From NCBI RefSeq assembly GCF_019219065.1, contig NZ_JAHUWK010000004.1, positions 310,001-374,000 of the forward strand: a stretch of 64,000 nucleotides of DNA, in the 5' to 3' direction. The translations under genes were made by a program, and so were the position numbers. Shown here piece after piece: positions 43,340 to 52,711 of this stretch (position 1 is the stretch's first letter; every line of letters starts with the position of its first letter). Below the pieces are notes generated by a model. It did no database searches, was not told the origin of the DNA, and worked only from the letters and a program-made list of their open reading frames with translations. Origin of the DNA: Duganella sp. sic0402. GTDB lineage: Bacteria > Pseudomonadota > Gammaproteobacteria > Burkholderiales > Burkholderiaceae_D.

Positions 43340-45328
43340 TTAGTGGCCGCCGCTGAAGAAGCCGATGGTGACCAGCGTCAGCAGGATCAGGCCGAAGGCA
43401 ATCAGCACCAGGCCGAGGATCTTCGAGCCGATGCGCATCGGTTTGGATGGCGCATCCACCAGGTATTTCTCCAGTTCGCCCGAGGCCAGCAGACGCTCAT
43501 ACTGCGCCGGGTGCTCGTCGCGGAACTCTTCCAGCGATTGGGTGCCGGTGAACATCACGATGTCCGGTGGCGGCAGCTTGTTCGGCCGGAAGTGGTTGTT
43601 GAAGAAGTGCACGGTGAACAGGAAGACCGCTGCCAGGAATGCTTCCTCGCCATGGATGACGGTGGCGACGTTGAAGATCCAGCCGGGCAGATACTCAGCC
43701 GCCACTGTCGGCAGCGCCAGCGTCAGGCCGCTGAAGCCGATAATGTTGACGCCCCAGAACACCGCCCAGTAATCGAACTTCTCGAAGTAGGTCCAGCGGT
43801 CGAATTTCGGTTTCGGCCCTTTGCCGAAGAACCACTTGAACATGCCGATGCAATCGCGCAGGTCTTTCCAGTTCGGGATCAGCGAATCCGGGCCGAACCA
43901 GCGGAAGCTGCGGTCGCGCAGCAGTTTCTGCATCACATACACAAAATGGATGAAGAAGATGCCGACAAAAGCCATGGCGGCAAAGCGGTGGATCAGGCCC
44001 ATCGGCTTGGAACCGCCGAACACCTTGGCCACATGCGGCGCCCATGAAGCGTGCGAGAACAGCACGGCGGTACCGGTCAGTACCAGCGTCATGGTTACCA
44101 GCGCGAAGCACAGGTGGGCAATGCGCCAGCCGACAGGGAAGCGGCGGAAGTGCTTGTGTTGCAGCGGTTCAGGCAGACCTTCCAGGCGGATATGGGTTTC
44201 CAGCTTGTGCTTGGCCGATTCCTTCCATTCGCGGTACAGCCACAGGCCGGAGTGGGTCCAGAAGAACAGGAACACGCCGATCAGCAGCGCCACCATGAAG
44301 TTGGTGACGATCCACATTTCCGGATACTTGGCGAAGTCGTGGCTGTTGGCGTGCGGCTCGAACGAGGCGAAGCCGGCGGTGGCTTTCGGCCGTTTCTTGC
44401 CGTCGTGGCAGGACTGGCAGGTTTTCAGGCGCTTGTCCGGATGCACCTTGGATTCCGGATCTTTCGAGCCGAGGATCTCATGGCTGCCGTGGCAGTTGTA
44501 GCACTTGGCGGTTTCCGCCGTGCCGAGATTGGTGGCCTGGCCGTGATAGGTGCCGCCATAGGATTTGCGCTGTTCCTGGTGGCAGTTGCCGCATTCTTCC
44601 ACATTCAGCAGCTTGAACGACAGCAGCGAGGTGCTGGTGATTTCATGCGTGGTATGGCAATCGATGCAGACCGCAGCCTTGCTGTTGTTCTTTTCCAGCA
44701 CTTCCTTGCCGTGCGCCGATTCGGTGTAGGTATCCAGCTGGTCGGTGTGGCATTGCGTGCCGCACAGGGCCGGCACGCCGGCGCGCCAGGCAGCATACTC
44801 CGGACTCTTGCGATCGGTGGGGACGTTGAAACTGTGTGTGTCGTGGCACTGGGTGCAGGAAGCCTTCGGCAGATCCGGATTGTCATCATCCGGCTTGGCG
44901 TGGAAGGATTTTTTGTAGGCGGCGATATTTTCCACCACTTTGCCCAGACGCGGCTTGGCGGCGGCGCTGTGATTCTTTTGCGCCTCGTCCCATAGCTTCT
45001 GGTGGCAGGTGGCGCAATCGGGTGCGGCTTGCTGGTTTTTCTTGTGCGGCTGCTTGCTGTTGCCGGTGACGGTCAGGTCGCTGTGGCAGCTGACGCAGGA
45101 CAGGTCGCGGTGGACGCCGGCGCCATGCTTGGCAGCGTCGATACCGCGCAGCGCACGCTCGTCGCCATCGTCATTGCTGACCTTGATGGGGGCTTTGTTT
45201 GCCTCATGGCAGGCGATGCAGGCGGCATCGCTGCTGGCGGCGGCCGGGTCGACCGCTGCGCTGGACAGCGCGGCAGACAGACACAGCACGGCGCCAAGTA
45301 TCGCCTTCAGTAACGGTTTGGAGTACAT
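43340..45328 (-). CDS. CbcL-like inner-membrane multihaem c / di-haem b fusion cytochrome
   Basis: A 662-residue protein: signal peptide (~1-25), periplasmic multihaem part (~30-330) and a C-terminal membrane cytochrome b of the FdnI/HydC type (~345-660; five helices). Eight CxxCH motifs begin at residues 37, 78, 105, 158, 221, 246, 276 and 304; a ninth site at 189-194 is CGTQCH (CxxxCH). In the b-part, helix histidines occur in WRIAHLCF, LIHRFAAM, FIHFVYVM, VIHGEEAF and VHFFNNHF. This architecture matches Geobacter CbcL, which oxidises menaquinol and passes electrons to periplasmic cytochromes. The start at 45328 has CCAGGA upstream. It probably replaces CymA as quinol oxidoreductase for the MtrAB conduit. 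Confidence 0.88.
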   Translation of the reverse strand: MYSKPLLKAILGAVLCLSAALSSAAVDPAAASSDAACIACHEANKAPIKVSNDDGDERALRGIDAAKHGAGVHRDLSCVSCHSDLTVTGNSKQPHKKNQQAAPDCATCHQKLWDEAQKNHSAAAKPRLGKVVENIAAYKKSFHAKPDDDNPDLPKASCTQCHDTHSFNVPTDRKSPEYAAWRAGVPALCGTQCHTDQLDTYTESAHGKEVLEKNNSKAAVCIDCHTTHEITSTSLLSFKLLNVEECGNCHQEQRKSYGGTYHGQATNLGTAETAKCYNCHGSHEILGSKDPESKVHPDKRLKTCQSCHDGKKRPKATAGFASFEPHANSHDFAKYPEMWIVTNFMVALLIGVFLFFWTHSGLWLYREWKESAKHKLETHIRLEGLPEPLQHKHFRRFPVGWRIAHLCFALVTMTLVLTGTAVLFSHASWAPHVAKVFGGSKPMGLIHRFAAMAFVGIFFIHFVYVMQKLLRDRSFRWFGPDSLIPNWKDLRDCIGMFKWFFGKGPKPKFDRWTYFEKFDYWAVFWGVNIIGFSGLTLALPTVAAEYLPGWIFNVATVIHGEEAFLAAVFLFTVHFFNNHFRPNKLPPPDIVMFTGTQSLEEFRDEHPAQYERLLASGELEKYLVDAPSKPMRIGSKILGLVLIAFGLILLTLVTIGFFSGGH

Positions 45329-45350
45329 GATTTTTCCTGGATGCTGAAAG

Positions 45351-45382
45351 GCGGCGGGCGGGCACACGGCCCAGCCCGCCGC
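45351..45382. other. Intercistronic hairpin between cytochrome c and CbcL-like genes
   Basis: A perfect 9-bp GC stem, GCGGCGGGC / GCCCGCCGC with a 14-nt loop, lies 28 nt after the cytochrome c stop in the direction of transcription. No T-run follows. It may reduce read-through or protect the upstream mRNA, making more small cytochrome than membrane cytochrome. Confidence 0.5.
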
Positions 45383-45410
45383 TGCCGGAACGGCGGAGGA
45401 GTGGAGAGGA

Positions 45411-45749
45411 CTAGCGCGTCAATATCCACTGCGCCACGCTTTTCAGCTTGGCGGGGTCTTTGGTGTCGATGATCTTGTGTTCTTCCTCGGTGCCGTCTTC
45501 CAGCTTGACGGTAGGACCGGAAGTGATCTGTTTGACGATATGTTCCTCGCCATCCGCCTTGCCTTTGTATTTGCCGGCCACTTTCTTATACGACGGGCCT
45601 TTTTTGGTCTTGTCGACCGCGTGGCATTTGAAGCAGCCATTTTTGCGCAGCAGTGCTTCGGTTTCGGCGTCGTCGGCGTAGGCGTTCACGCTGGCCAGCG
45701 CGCTGCTGGCCAGCAGCAGGAGAGCACTCAGTTTAATAATCGATTTCAT
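45411..45749 (-). CDS. Small periplasmic monohaem cytochrome c (class I type)
   Basis: A 112-residue exported cytochrome with a signal peptide (MKSIIKLSALLLLASSALASVNAYA) and a single haem motif CFKCH near residue 39. The Lys-rich KTKKGPSYKKVAGKYKGK and C-terminal SVAQWILTR resemble cytochromes of the c551/c552 class I group; the distal Met ligand is not obvious in the visible sequence. GAGGAAA precedes the ATG at 45749. It is the first gene of the operon with the CbcL-like cytochrome and may shuttle electrons from it to MtrA. Confidence 0.88.
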   Translation of the reverse strand: MKSIIKLSALLLLASSALASVNAYADDAETEALLRKNGCFKCHAVDKTKKGPSYKKVAGKYKGKADGEEHIVKQITSGPTVKLEDGTEEEHKIIDTKDPAKLKSVAQWILTR

Positions 45750-45810
45750 GATTTCCTCGATGGTTGTTTCAGATGTCGGCCGCGTTGATACACGACTCAC
45801 CAGGCGTATA

Positions 45811-45826
45811 AGCAAAAAGAAGGCCA
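45811..45826 (-). promoter_or_regulatory. Sigma-54 promoter of the cytochrome c / CbcL-like operon
   Basis: The minus-strand sequence TGGCCTTCTTTTTGCT matches TGGCAC-N5-TTGCT with GG and GC exactly 12 bp apart. The predicted start is about 45800, leaving a ~51-nt leader. It resembles the mtrA promoter at 42969-42984. Confidence 0.68.
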
Positions 45827-45872
45827 TGCAGAAAAGCCCGCCAATACAGGCGCTCTGCGATATGGCTGCTCC

Positions 45873-45907
45873 CGAAAATGGGAAAAGCGGCTAGTCCATT
45901 CCCGTTT
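45873..45907. promoter_or_regulatory. Candidate activator sites upstream of the cytochrome c promoter
   Basis: CGAAAATGGGAAA at 45873-45885 and CATTCCCGTTT at 45897-45907 form an imperfect inverted repeat of AAAYGGGAA. The first element shares 12 of 13 bases with the one at 43066-43078 and the second 10 of 11 with the one at 43117-43127. It lies in the divergent gap between the cytochrome c operon and the kinase-regulator operon, so it may also affect the latter. Confidence 0.52.
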
Positions 45908-46011
45908 GCGAGACGCCGCAATCAAATGCACTTAACTTGACATCGGCGCCTGTGCGAATGGCTGCCCAGCCGCTACCATGGCGCGATGCAGGTACTAAAG
46001 AATTGAGCAAG

Positions 46012-47514
46012 ATGCAGCAACAAGCGCCATCCGACCGCCAGCCCTTGCCGCCGGCGCGCCATGCGCTGTCGATACGCAGCAAGGGCGCGATAGTGATCGG
46101 CGCCTTGCTGGCGTATGCGATCGTCATTTCGCTGTTTGCCTTCGACCAGAAGAATCAGCTGCTGCGCGAGTTCGAGGAAATCCAGAGCACGCTGCAGACC
46201 GAGGCCTTGCTGAAGCAGGCCGACCTGTCCGCCTTCCACGCGGTGATCGCCATCTTTGCCGCCATCGACGCGAATGATCCGCAGGTGGCGATGCAGCACG
46301 CCGAGATGTATCACCAGTCTCTGCTTGATGCGCAACGCGATCTCGGCCAGCGCTTCGACAACGCGCTGCTGGCGCCGGGAGCGCTGGACGCCGACTGGCA
46401 ACGCGCCAACCAGCATCCCGACAAGCCCAATCTGAATCGCCTGCTCAGTGGCGTGGTCAAGGTCAAGAGCGAGCTGTCGGCGCTGACCGAGGCAGTGCAG
46501 CGGCGCCGCCAGTCGCTGGCGGCCAGCTACCGCGAACGCACCGGCTCGGTGGCCAGAACGATTTTCCTCGCCGGCATGCTGGGCTTGGTGATGCTGGGGG
46601 CCTGCATCGTGCTGTTCTTCCGCCGCCTGACGGAAGACCTGGCCATCCTGCAAAAACGCGCGCTGGAAATCCTGCATGGCCTGCATGGCGGGCCGATCAA
46701 CGTCACCCGGCATGACGAGGTCGGCCAGTTGATGACCGCCGTGAACAATATGTCGGATACGCTGGAAGCGCGCAACAAGGAACTGATGCTGGAGCGGCAG
46801 AAGTATATGCATCAGGAGAAGATGGCGGCAATCGGCACGCTGGCTGCCGGCATCTCGCACGAGATCGGCAACCCCATCGCCGCCATCTCCGGCATCGCCC
46901 AGGACATGCTGGAGCGGCGCGCCTGCATGGACGAACATGGCCGCGTCAACTGCTGCCAGTGCCGCCCGGACCTGATCTACGAACAAACCGCGCGTCTGGC
47001 GGCAATTACCCGCGAGATTGCCGACTTCGCCTCACCGCGCGCGGTGGAGGCGCAGTTGCTGGACCTGAATCACCAGCTGCGCAGCACCACCAGCCTGGTC
47101 CGCTACGACAAGCGCCTGGCCGGCGTCGAGCTGCAATTGCAGCTGGATATGCAACTACCCGCCATCCATGGCGTGGCCGACCAGCTGACCCAGCTGATCA
47201 TGAACCTGCTGATCAACGCCATGGATGCGCTGGAAGGTGTCGGCGGACGGCGCCGGCCGACCATCACCGTCACCACCAGCCGCACGCCGTTGGGCGTGCA
47301 GATGTGCGTGGAAGACAATGGCAGCGGCATGGATGCGGCCACCGTGCAGCGCGTGTTTGAAGCCTTTTTCACCACCAAGCCAGCCGGCAAGGGCACCGGC
47401 CTGGGCCTGTCGCTATGCTATGCGATCGCGCAGAACCACGGCGGCACCATCGATATCGAATCGGCACCCGAGCGCGGTACGCAGGTGCGGGTGCTATTCC
47501 CTCCAACCGAATGA
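46012..47514 (+). CDS. Membrane sensor histidine kinase with a cysteine cluster, partner of the NtrC-type regulator
   Basis: A ~500-residue kinase (start taken as the ATG at 46012; 45958 is also possible and neither has a strong ribosome site). Two membrane helices (~residues 25-45 and ~180-205) enclose a helical periplasmic domain, followed by HAMP, HisKA with His283 in GISHEIGNP, and HATPase (LLINAMDALEG, GKGTGLGLSLCYAI). Between the phospho-helix and the next helix sits an unusual cysteine cluster, Cys305, Cys314, Cys315 and Cys317 (CMDEHGRVNCCQC), that could bind metal or sense redox state. The response regulator gene begins 10 bp after its stop. The position opposite the cytochrome genes suggests control of electron export. 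Confidence 0.87.
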   Translation: MQQQAPSDRQPLPPARHALSIRSKGAIVIGALLAYAIVISLFAFDQKNQLLREFEEIQSTLQTEALLKQADLSAFHAVIAIFAAIDANDPQVAMQHAEMYHQSLLDAQRDLGQRFDNALLAPGALDADWQRANQHPDKPNLNRLLSGVVKVKSELSALTEAVQRRRQSLAASYRERTGSVARTIFLAGMLGLVMLGACIVLFFRRLTEDLAILQKRALEILHGLHGGPINVTRHDEVGQLMTAVNNMSDTLEARNKELMLERQKYMHQEKMAAIGTLAAGISHEIGNPIAAISGIAQDMLERRACMDEHGRVNCCQCRPDLIYEQTARLAAITREIADFASPRAVEAQLLDLNHQLRSTTSLVRYDKRLAGVELQLQLDMQLPAIHGVADQLTQLIMNLLINAMDALEGVGGRRRPTITVTTSRTPLGVQMCVEDNGSGMDAATVQRVFEAFFTTKPAGKGTGLGLSLCYAIAQNHGGTIDIESAPERGTQVRVLFPPTE

Positions 47515-47524
47515 GAAATACTGC

Positions 47525-48919
<1,395 letters not shown>

Positions 48920-48928
48920 GGGCGTGGC

Positions 48929-49843
48929 ATGCGCCGGGTCTATGTGCGCGAAACCAGCGGCCGCCACACGCGCAGGAGGCATTGCTGGGGATGGTTCAGC
49001 CAGGTGCTGTTCTTCCTGCTGCCGTGGCTGAACTGGGATGGCCGGCAGATGCTGCTGTATGACGTCGCGGCGGTGCGGGTGGCGCTGCCCGGTGTGGTGC
49101 TGGGACCGCAGCAACTGGCCTGGCTGCTGTTGCCGCTGCTGGGTCTGGTCTTGCTGCTGATGGCGGCGTCGGCGTGGCAGGGGCGGCTGTTCTGCGGTTA
49201 TCTGTGCGCGCATACGGTGTACGCCGATCTGCTGCTGTGTCTGGAGCGCCGTATCGAAGGCAGCCGCAGCGCACGCATGCAGCTGGATCAGGCGCCGCTT
49301 GCGCTGCGACGCTGGCGGAAGAAATTTCTCAAGCATGGCGCCTGGACGCTGCTGGCACTGGGCTGTGGATTTGGCATGACGGCCTGGTTCACGCCGGCGC
49401 GCGCGTTGCCGGTGCAGCTGCTGCATGGTGCGCCGGGGCCGTGGATGGCGGTGCTCGCCTATTCGGTGTTCTTCTATGTTAACGGCATGCTGCTGCGCCA
49501 CCGCGTGTGCCGCTGGTTTTGCCCGTTCGGACCCTTGCTGGGCGCGCTGGCGGGACCTCGTACCAGAGCCGTCCGCTACCACGCGCAACGTGGCGAGCCG
49601 CGCGGGCTGCGCAACGCCAAGCGCGATCGCGCTGTGCTGGCGGCGCAAGGCGACTGTCTGGATTGCACGCTGTGTATACAGGTCTGCCCGAGCGGCAGCG
49701 ATATCCGCCAAGGCGAGCGGCACGACTGCATCGCTTGCGGCGCCTGCATCGACGCTTGCGACCAGGTAATGCGCCAGCGTGGACTAGCGCTTGGCCTGAT
49801 CGCTTATCGCAAAGAGATTTGTAGCAAAGATGGAAAAATTTGA
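48929..49843 (+). CDS. Short CcoG/FixG-like membrane ferredoxin
   Basis: A 304-residue membrane protein with four or five helices and a CcoG-like layout: GRLFCGYLCAHTVYADLLLCLERRIEG, KKFLKHGAWTLLA, CRWFCPFGPL, and two 4Fe-4S motifs CLDCTLCIQVCPSG and CIACGACIDACDQ. CcoG (RdxA/FixG) reduces Cu(II) for cytochrome oxidase assembly. It differs from CcoG by lacking the ~150-residue C-terminal domain and by CAH in place of the usual CPQ after the first cysteine pair. It starts 9 bp after the regulator gene. An electron-transfer or copper/haem-iron reduction role for the cytochrome island is inferred. Confidence 0.8.
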   Translation: MRRVYVRETSGRHTRRRHCWGWFSQVLFFLLPWLNWDGRQMLLYDVAAVRVALPGVVLGPQQLAWLLLPLLGLVLLLMAASAWQGRLFCGYLCAHTVYADLLLCLERRIEGSRSARMQLDQAPLALRRWRKKFLKHGAWTLLALGCGFGMTAWFTPARALPVQLLHGAPGPWMAVLAYSVFFYVNGMLLRHRVCRWFCPFGPLLGALAGPRTRAVRYHAQRGEPRGLRNAKRDRAVLAAQGDCLDCTLCIQVCPSGSDIRQGERHDCIACGACIDACDQVMRQRGLALGLIAYRKEICSKDGKI

Positions 49844-49964
49844 TCTGGGTCAATCAAAAGAACTAGTACTAATTCGTATCATTCCCCGAAAGCAAGATCC
49901 AGCCTGAAACAAGCGGATTTTGCGCGCCTGCCGCAGTGGCGGGCGTGGTTAAGGGAGAATCATC

Positions 49965-50600
49965 ATGAGTTTGCAAGCATGTCAGCTCGCTTGCACGCGT
50001 GGCGGCCGCAGCCTGTTCCATGGGCTGGATTTCACGCTTCAAGCCGGTGACGCATTGCGCGTTGCCGGCGCCAACGGCAGCGGTAAAAGCAGCCTGTTGC
50101 GGCTGCTATGCGGCCTTGCTTTCCCTAGCGCCGGCGAAGTACGCTGGCATGGCCGTAATATCCGCGCGGCGCGTGAAGAGTTCGGCGCAGCGCTGACCTA
50201 TCTGGGCCACGCGCACGGCGTCAAGGATGATCTATTGGCGTGGGAAAACCTGGTGGTCGCCAGTACGCTGGCTGGCCAGCTGGTAGACCGCGTACAGGCG
50301 TGCACCGCCTTGGCGGCCTTGGGGCTGGGTGCGCAAGCCTGCCTGCCGGCGCTGTCCCTGTCGCAAGGGCAGCGCAAGCGCGTGGCGCTGGCCCGGCTGC
50401 ATCTGCAACAGGACGCGCGGCTGTGGATCTTGGACGAGCCATTTGCCGCGCTCGATACCGCCACCATTGCCCACCTCGCCGGCACGCTGGAGCGCCATCT
50501 GGAGCGTGGCGGCATGCTGGTCTACACCACGCATCAGCATGTGCCGCTGCGCGCGCCTCGGGCGCGGCTGCTCGACCTGAGCCGGGAGGCCGCATGCTGA
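49965..50600 (+). CDS. ccmA: Cytochrome c biogenesis ATP-binding protein CcmA
   Basis: A 211-residue ABC ATPase that powers release of holo-CcmE from CcmCD. Walker A is GANGSGKSSLLR, the signature is LSLSQGQRKRVALARL, Walker B is LWILDEPFAALD and the H-loop is YTTHQH. GGGAG precedes the ATG. It is the first gene of a nine-gene operon; its stop overlaps ccmB by 7 bp. About 120 bp separate it from the CcoG-like gene, so it may have its own promoter. Confidence 0.94.
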   Translation: MSLQACQLACTRGGRSLFHGLDFTLQAGDALRVAGANGSGKSSLLRLLCGLAFPSAGEVRWHGRNIRAAREEFGAALTYLGHAHGVKDDLLAWENLVVASTLAGQLVDRVQACTALAALGLGAQACLPALSLSQGQRKRVALARLHLQQDARLWILDEPFAALDTATIAHLAGTLERHLERGGMLVYTTHQHVPLRAPRARLLDLSREAAC

Positions 50601-51262
50601 AGGTGTTCACCTGCGTGCTGCGGCGCGATCTCAAGCTGGCGCTGCGGCGCCGTTCCGATGTCTTGACCACGCTGTTTTTCTTCATCGTCGTGGTCACCCT
50701 GTTTCCCCTCGGCGTGGGGCCGGAACCCGAACTGCTGCGCACCATGGCGCCCGGCGTGCTGTGGGTGTCTGCATTGCTGGCGTCGATGCTGGCGCTGGGC
50801 CGCCTGTTCGCCCCGGATTTCGCCGACGGAACGCTGGAACAGATGCTGCTGTCGGCCGAACCGCTGATGCTGATCAGTTGCGCCAAGGTGCTGGCGCACT
50901 GGCTGGTGTCCGGCCTGCCGCTGGTGTTGCTGGCGCCGCTGCTGGGCATGCAGTTCGGCCTGCCATCCAGTTCGGTCTGGGTGCTGTGCCTGACGCTGCT
51001 GATCGGCACGCCGGTACTCAGCTTGCTGGGGGCGATCGGCGCTGCGCTGACGCTGGGCGTGCGCGGCGGCGGCGTGCTGGTGGCCTTGCTGGTGCTGCCG
51101 CTGTACATCCCGGTGCTGATCTTTGGCGCGGGCGCGGTCAGCGCCGAAGCCAGCGGCATGGGCGCGCAAGCGCATTTCCTGCTGCTGGGGGCGATGCTGG
51201 CCGCAGCGGCGGCGCTGGCGCCGTGGGCAGTCGCCTCGGCGCTGCGGGTGGCGCTGGAATAG
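50594..51262 (+). CDS. ccmB: Haem exporter membrane protein CcmB
   Basis: A 222-residue six-helix permease of the CcmABCD complex. It begins LKVFTCVLRRDLKLALRRRSDVLTTLFFFIVVVTLFPLGVGPEPELL, the conserved CcmB opening. It overlaps ccmA by 7 bp. Confidence 0.93.
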   Translation: MLKVFTCVLRRDLKLALRRRSDVLTTLFFFIVVVTLFPLGVGPEPELLRTMAPGVLWVSALLASMLALGRLFAPDFADGTLEQMLLSAEPLMLISCAKVLAHWLVSGLPLVLLAPLLGMQFGLPSSSVWVLCLTLLIGTPVLSLLGAIGAALTLGVRGGGVLVALLVLPLYIPVLIFGAGAVSAEASGMGAQAHFLLLGAMLAAAAALAPWAVASALRVALE

Positions 51263-51283
51263 AACTTTAGCGAAGGAGTAAAC

Positions 51284-52039
51284 ATGGGAAATAGTGACCA
51301 CAGGCGCGTGTCGCGCTGGTTCAAATATGCATCGCCGGCAGTGTTCTATCCGCTGGCCGGAAAACTGATCCGCTACTGCACGGCGGCCGCGATTGCGCTG
51401 ACCGCGCTGGGCTTGTACATCGGCTTTTTTGTCGCACCGACCGACTTTCAGCAAGGCGACGCCTACCGGATTATTTTTGTTCACGTGCCCGCTGCCTGGA
51501 TGTCGATGGTGATTTACCTGGCGATGGCGTTCTGGGCAGCGATGGGGCTGGCGTTCAATACGCGGCTGTCGTCGATGATGGCCAGCGCGCTGGCGCCTAC
51601 CGGTGCGATGTTCACTTTTCTGGCGCTATGGACCGGCGCGCTGTGGGGCAAGCCGACCTGGGGTACCTGGTGGGTGTGGGATGCGCGCCTGACCTCGGAA
51701 CTGATCCTGCTGTTCCTGTACCTGGGCTTCATGGCGCTGCAAGCCGCCATCGACGAGCCGCGCCGTGCTGACCGCGCCGGCGCCGTGCTGGCACTGGTCG
51801 GGGTGGTCAATGTGCCGGTGATTTATTTTTCGGTGCAGTGGTGGAACACGCTGCATCAGGGATCGTCGATCAATTTCAAGAGCGCGCCCAGCATGGCGAT
51901 GACCATGTTGCTGGGCATGCTGATTATGGCGCTGGCGTTCTGGGCTTACAGCATTGCAGCCGCGCTGGTGCGGGTGCGCTGCATCATGCTTGAACGCGAC
52001 GCGCATAGTGACTGGAGCCGTGAGGCAGTAGGAGTATAG
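51284..52039 (+). CDS. ccmC: Haem-handling membrane protein CcmC
   Basis: A 251-residue six-helix member of the haem-handling superfamily. The tryptophan-rich WWD motif occurs in WGTWWVWDARLTSELILLFLYLG, and flanking histidines in FVHVPAAW and WNTLHQGSSI ligate haem during transfer to CcmE. AAGGAG stands 8 nt ahead of the ATG. Confidence 0.95.
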   Translation: MGNSDHRRVSRWFKYASPAVFYPLAGKLIRYCTAAAIALTALGLYIGFFVAPTDFQQGDAYRIIFVHVPAAWMSMVIYLAMAFWAAMGLAFNTRLSSMMASALAPTGAMFTFLALWTGALWGKPTWGTWWVWDARLTSELILLFLYLGFMALQAAIDEPRRADRAGAVLALVGVVNVPVIYFSVQWWNTLHQGSSINFKSAPSMAMTMLLGMLIMALAFWAYSIAAALVRVRCIMLERDAHSDWSREAVGV

Positions 52040-52041
52040 AC

Positions 52042-52269
52042 ATGATCTGGAACAAGCTGAGTGAATTCTGGGCGATGGGCGGCTACGCCTTGTATGTCTG
52101 GGGCTCGATGGCCGTGGTGGCCTTGTGCATGGGCTTTGAAATGTGGCACCTGAGACGGCGCCACGCGCAGGCGCGCAGCCTGGCGGAACAGGCGCAAGGA
52201 CGGCCGGCGCGCGCGCCGGCGGTGGTGCAATATAGCTCGCATGGGGTGCAAGATGAAGCCGCGGCATAA
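52042..52269 (+). CDS. ccmD: Haem exporter protein CcmD
   Basis: A 75-residue one-helix protein. The characteristic [32 protein letters not shown] spans the membrane; the tail is longer than usual. It starts 2 bp after ccmC and overlaps ccmE by 17 bp. Confidence 0.88.
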   Translation: MIWNKLSEFWAMGGYALYVWGSMAVVALCMGFEMWHLRRRHAQARSLAEQAQGRPARAPAVVQYSSHGVQDEAAA

Positions 52270-52702
52270 ACGGCTGGCGCTGATCGCCGGCGGCGTGGCC
52301 GCGCTGGGCGTGGCGGTGGCGCTGCTGTTGTCGGCGTTCCAGCAGAACCTGGTGTTCTTCTACACGCCGACGCAAATTCTTGAAGGCGAAGCGCCGCGCA
52401 ACCGCAGCTTCCGCATGGGCGGCATGGTGCAGCCGGGCAGCTTGCAGCGCCAGGCCGACGGCGTGACGGTGGCCTTTGTGGTCAGCGACACCGCGCGCCA
52501 GATCAAGGTCCAGTACAAGGGCATCCTGCCGGATCTGTTCAAGGAAGGCAAGGGTGTGGTGGCGCAAGGCCGGCTGGGCGAGGGCATGCTGTTCCTGGCC
52601 GACGAAGTGCTGGCCAAGCACGACGAAAACTACATGCCGCCGGAAGCTGCTTACGCGCTCAAGCAGGGCGCAGCCGCACAGCAGGCAGAGGATAAAAAAT
52701 AG
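52253..52702 (+). CDS. ccmE: Periplasmic haem chaperone CcmE
   Basis: A 149-residue membrane-anchored beta-barrel haem chaperone. The N-terminal helix anchors it, and the haem-binding histidine lies in [11 protein letters not shown]. The strands [14 protein letters not shown] and [25 protein letters not shown] are typical. Start taken at 52253; an in-frame ATG lies at 52241. Confidence 0.94.
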   Translation: MKPRHKRLALIAGGVAALGVAVALLLSAFQQNLVFFYTPTQILEGEAPRNRSFRMGGMVQPGSLQRQADGVTVAFVVSDTARQIKVQYKGILPDLFKEGKGVVAQGRLGEGMLFLADEVLAKHDENYMPPEAAYALKQGAAAQQAEDKK

Positions 52703-52711
52703 GGGTATGAA

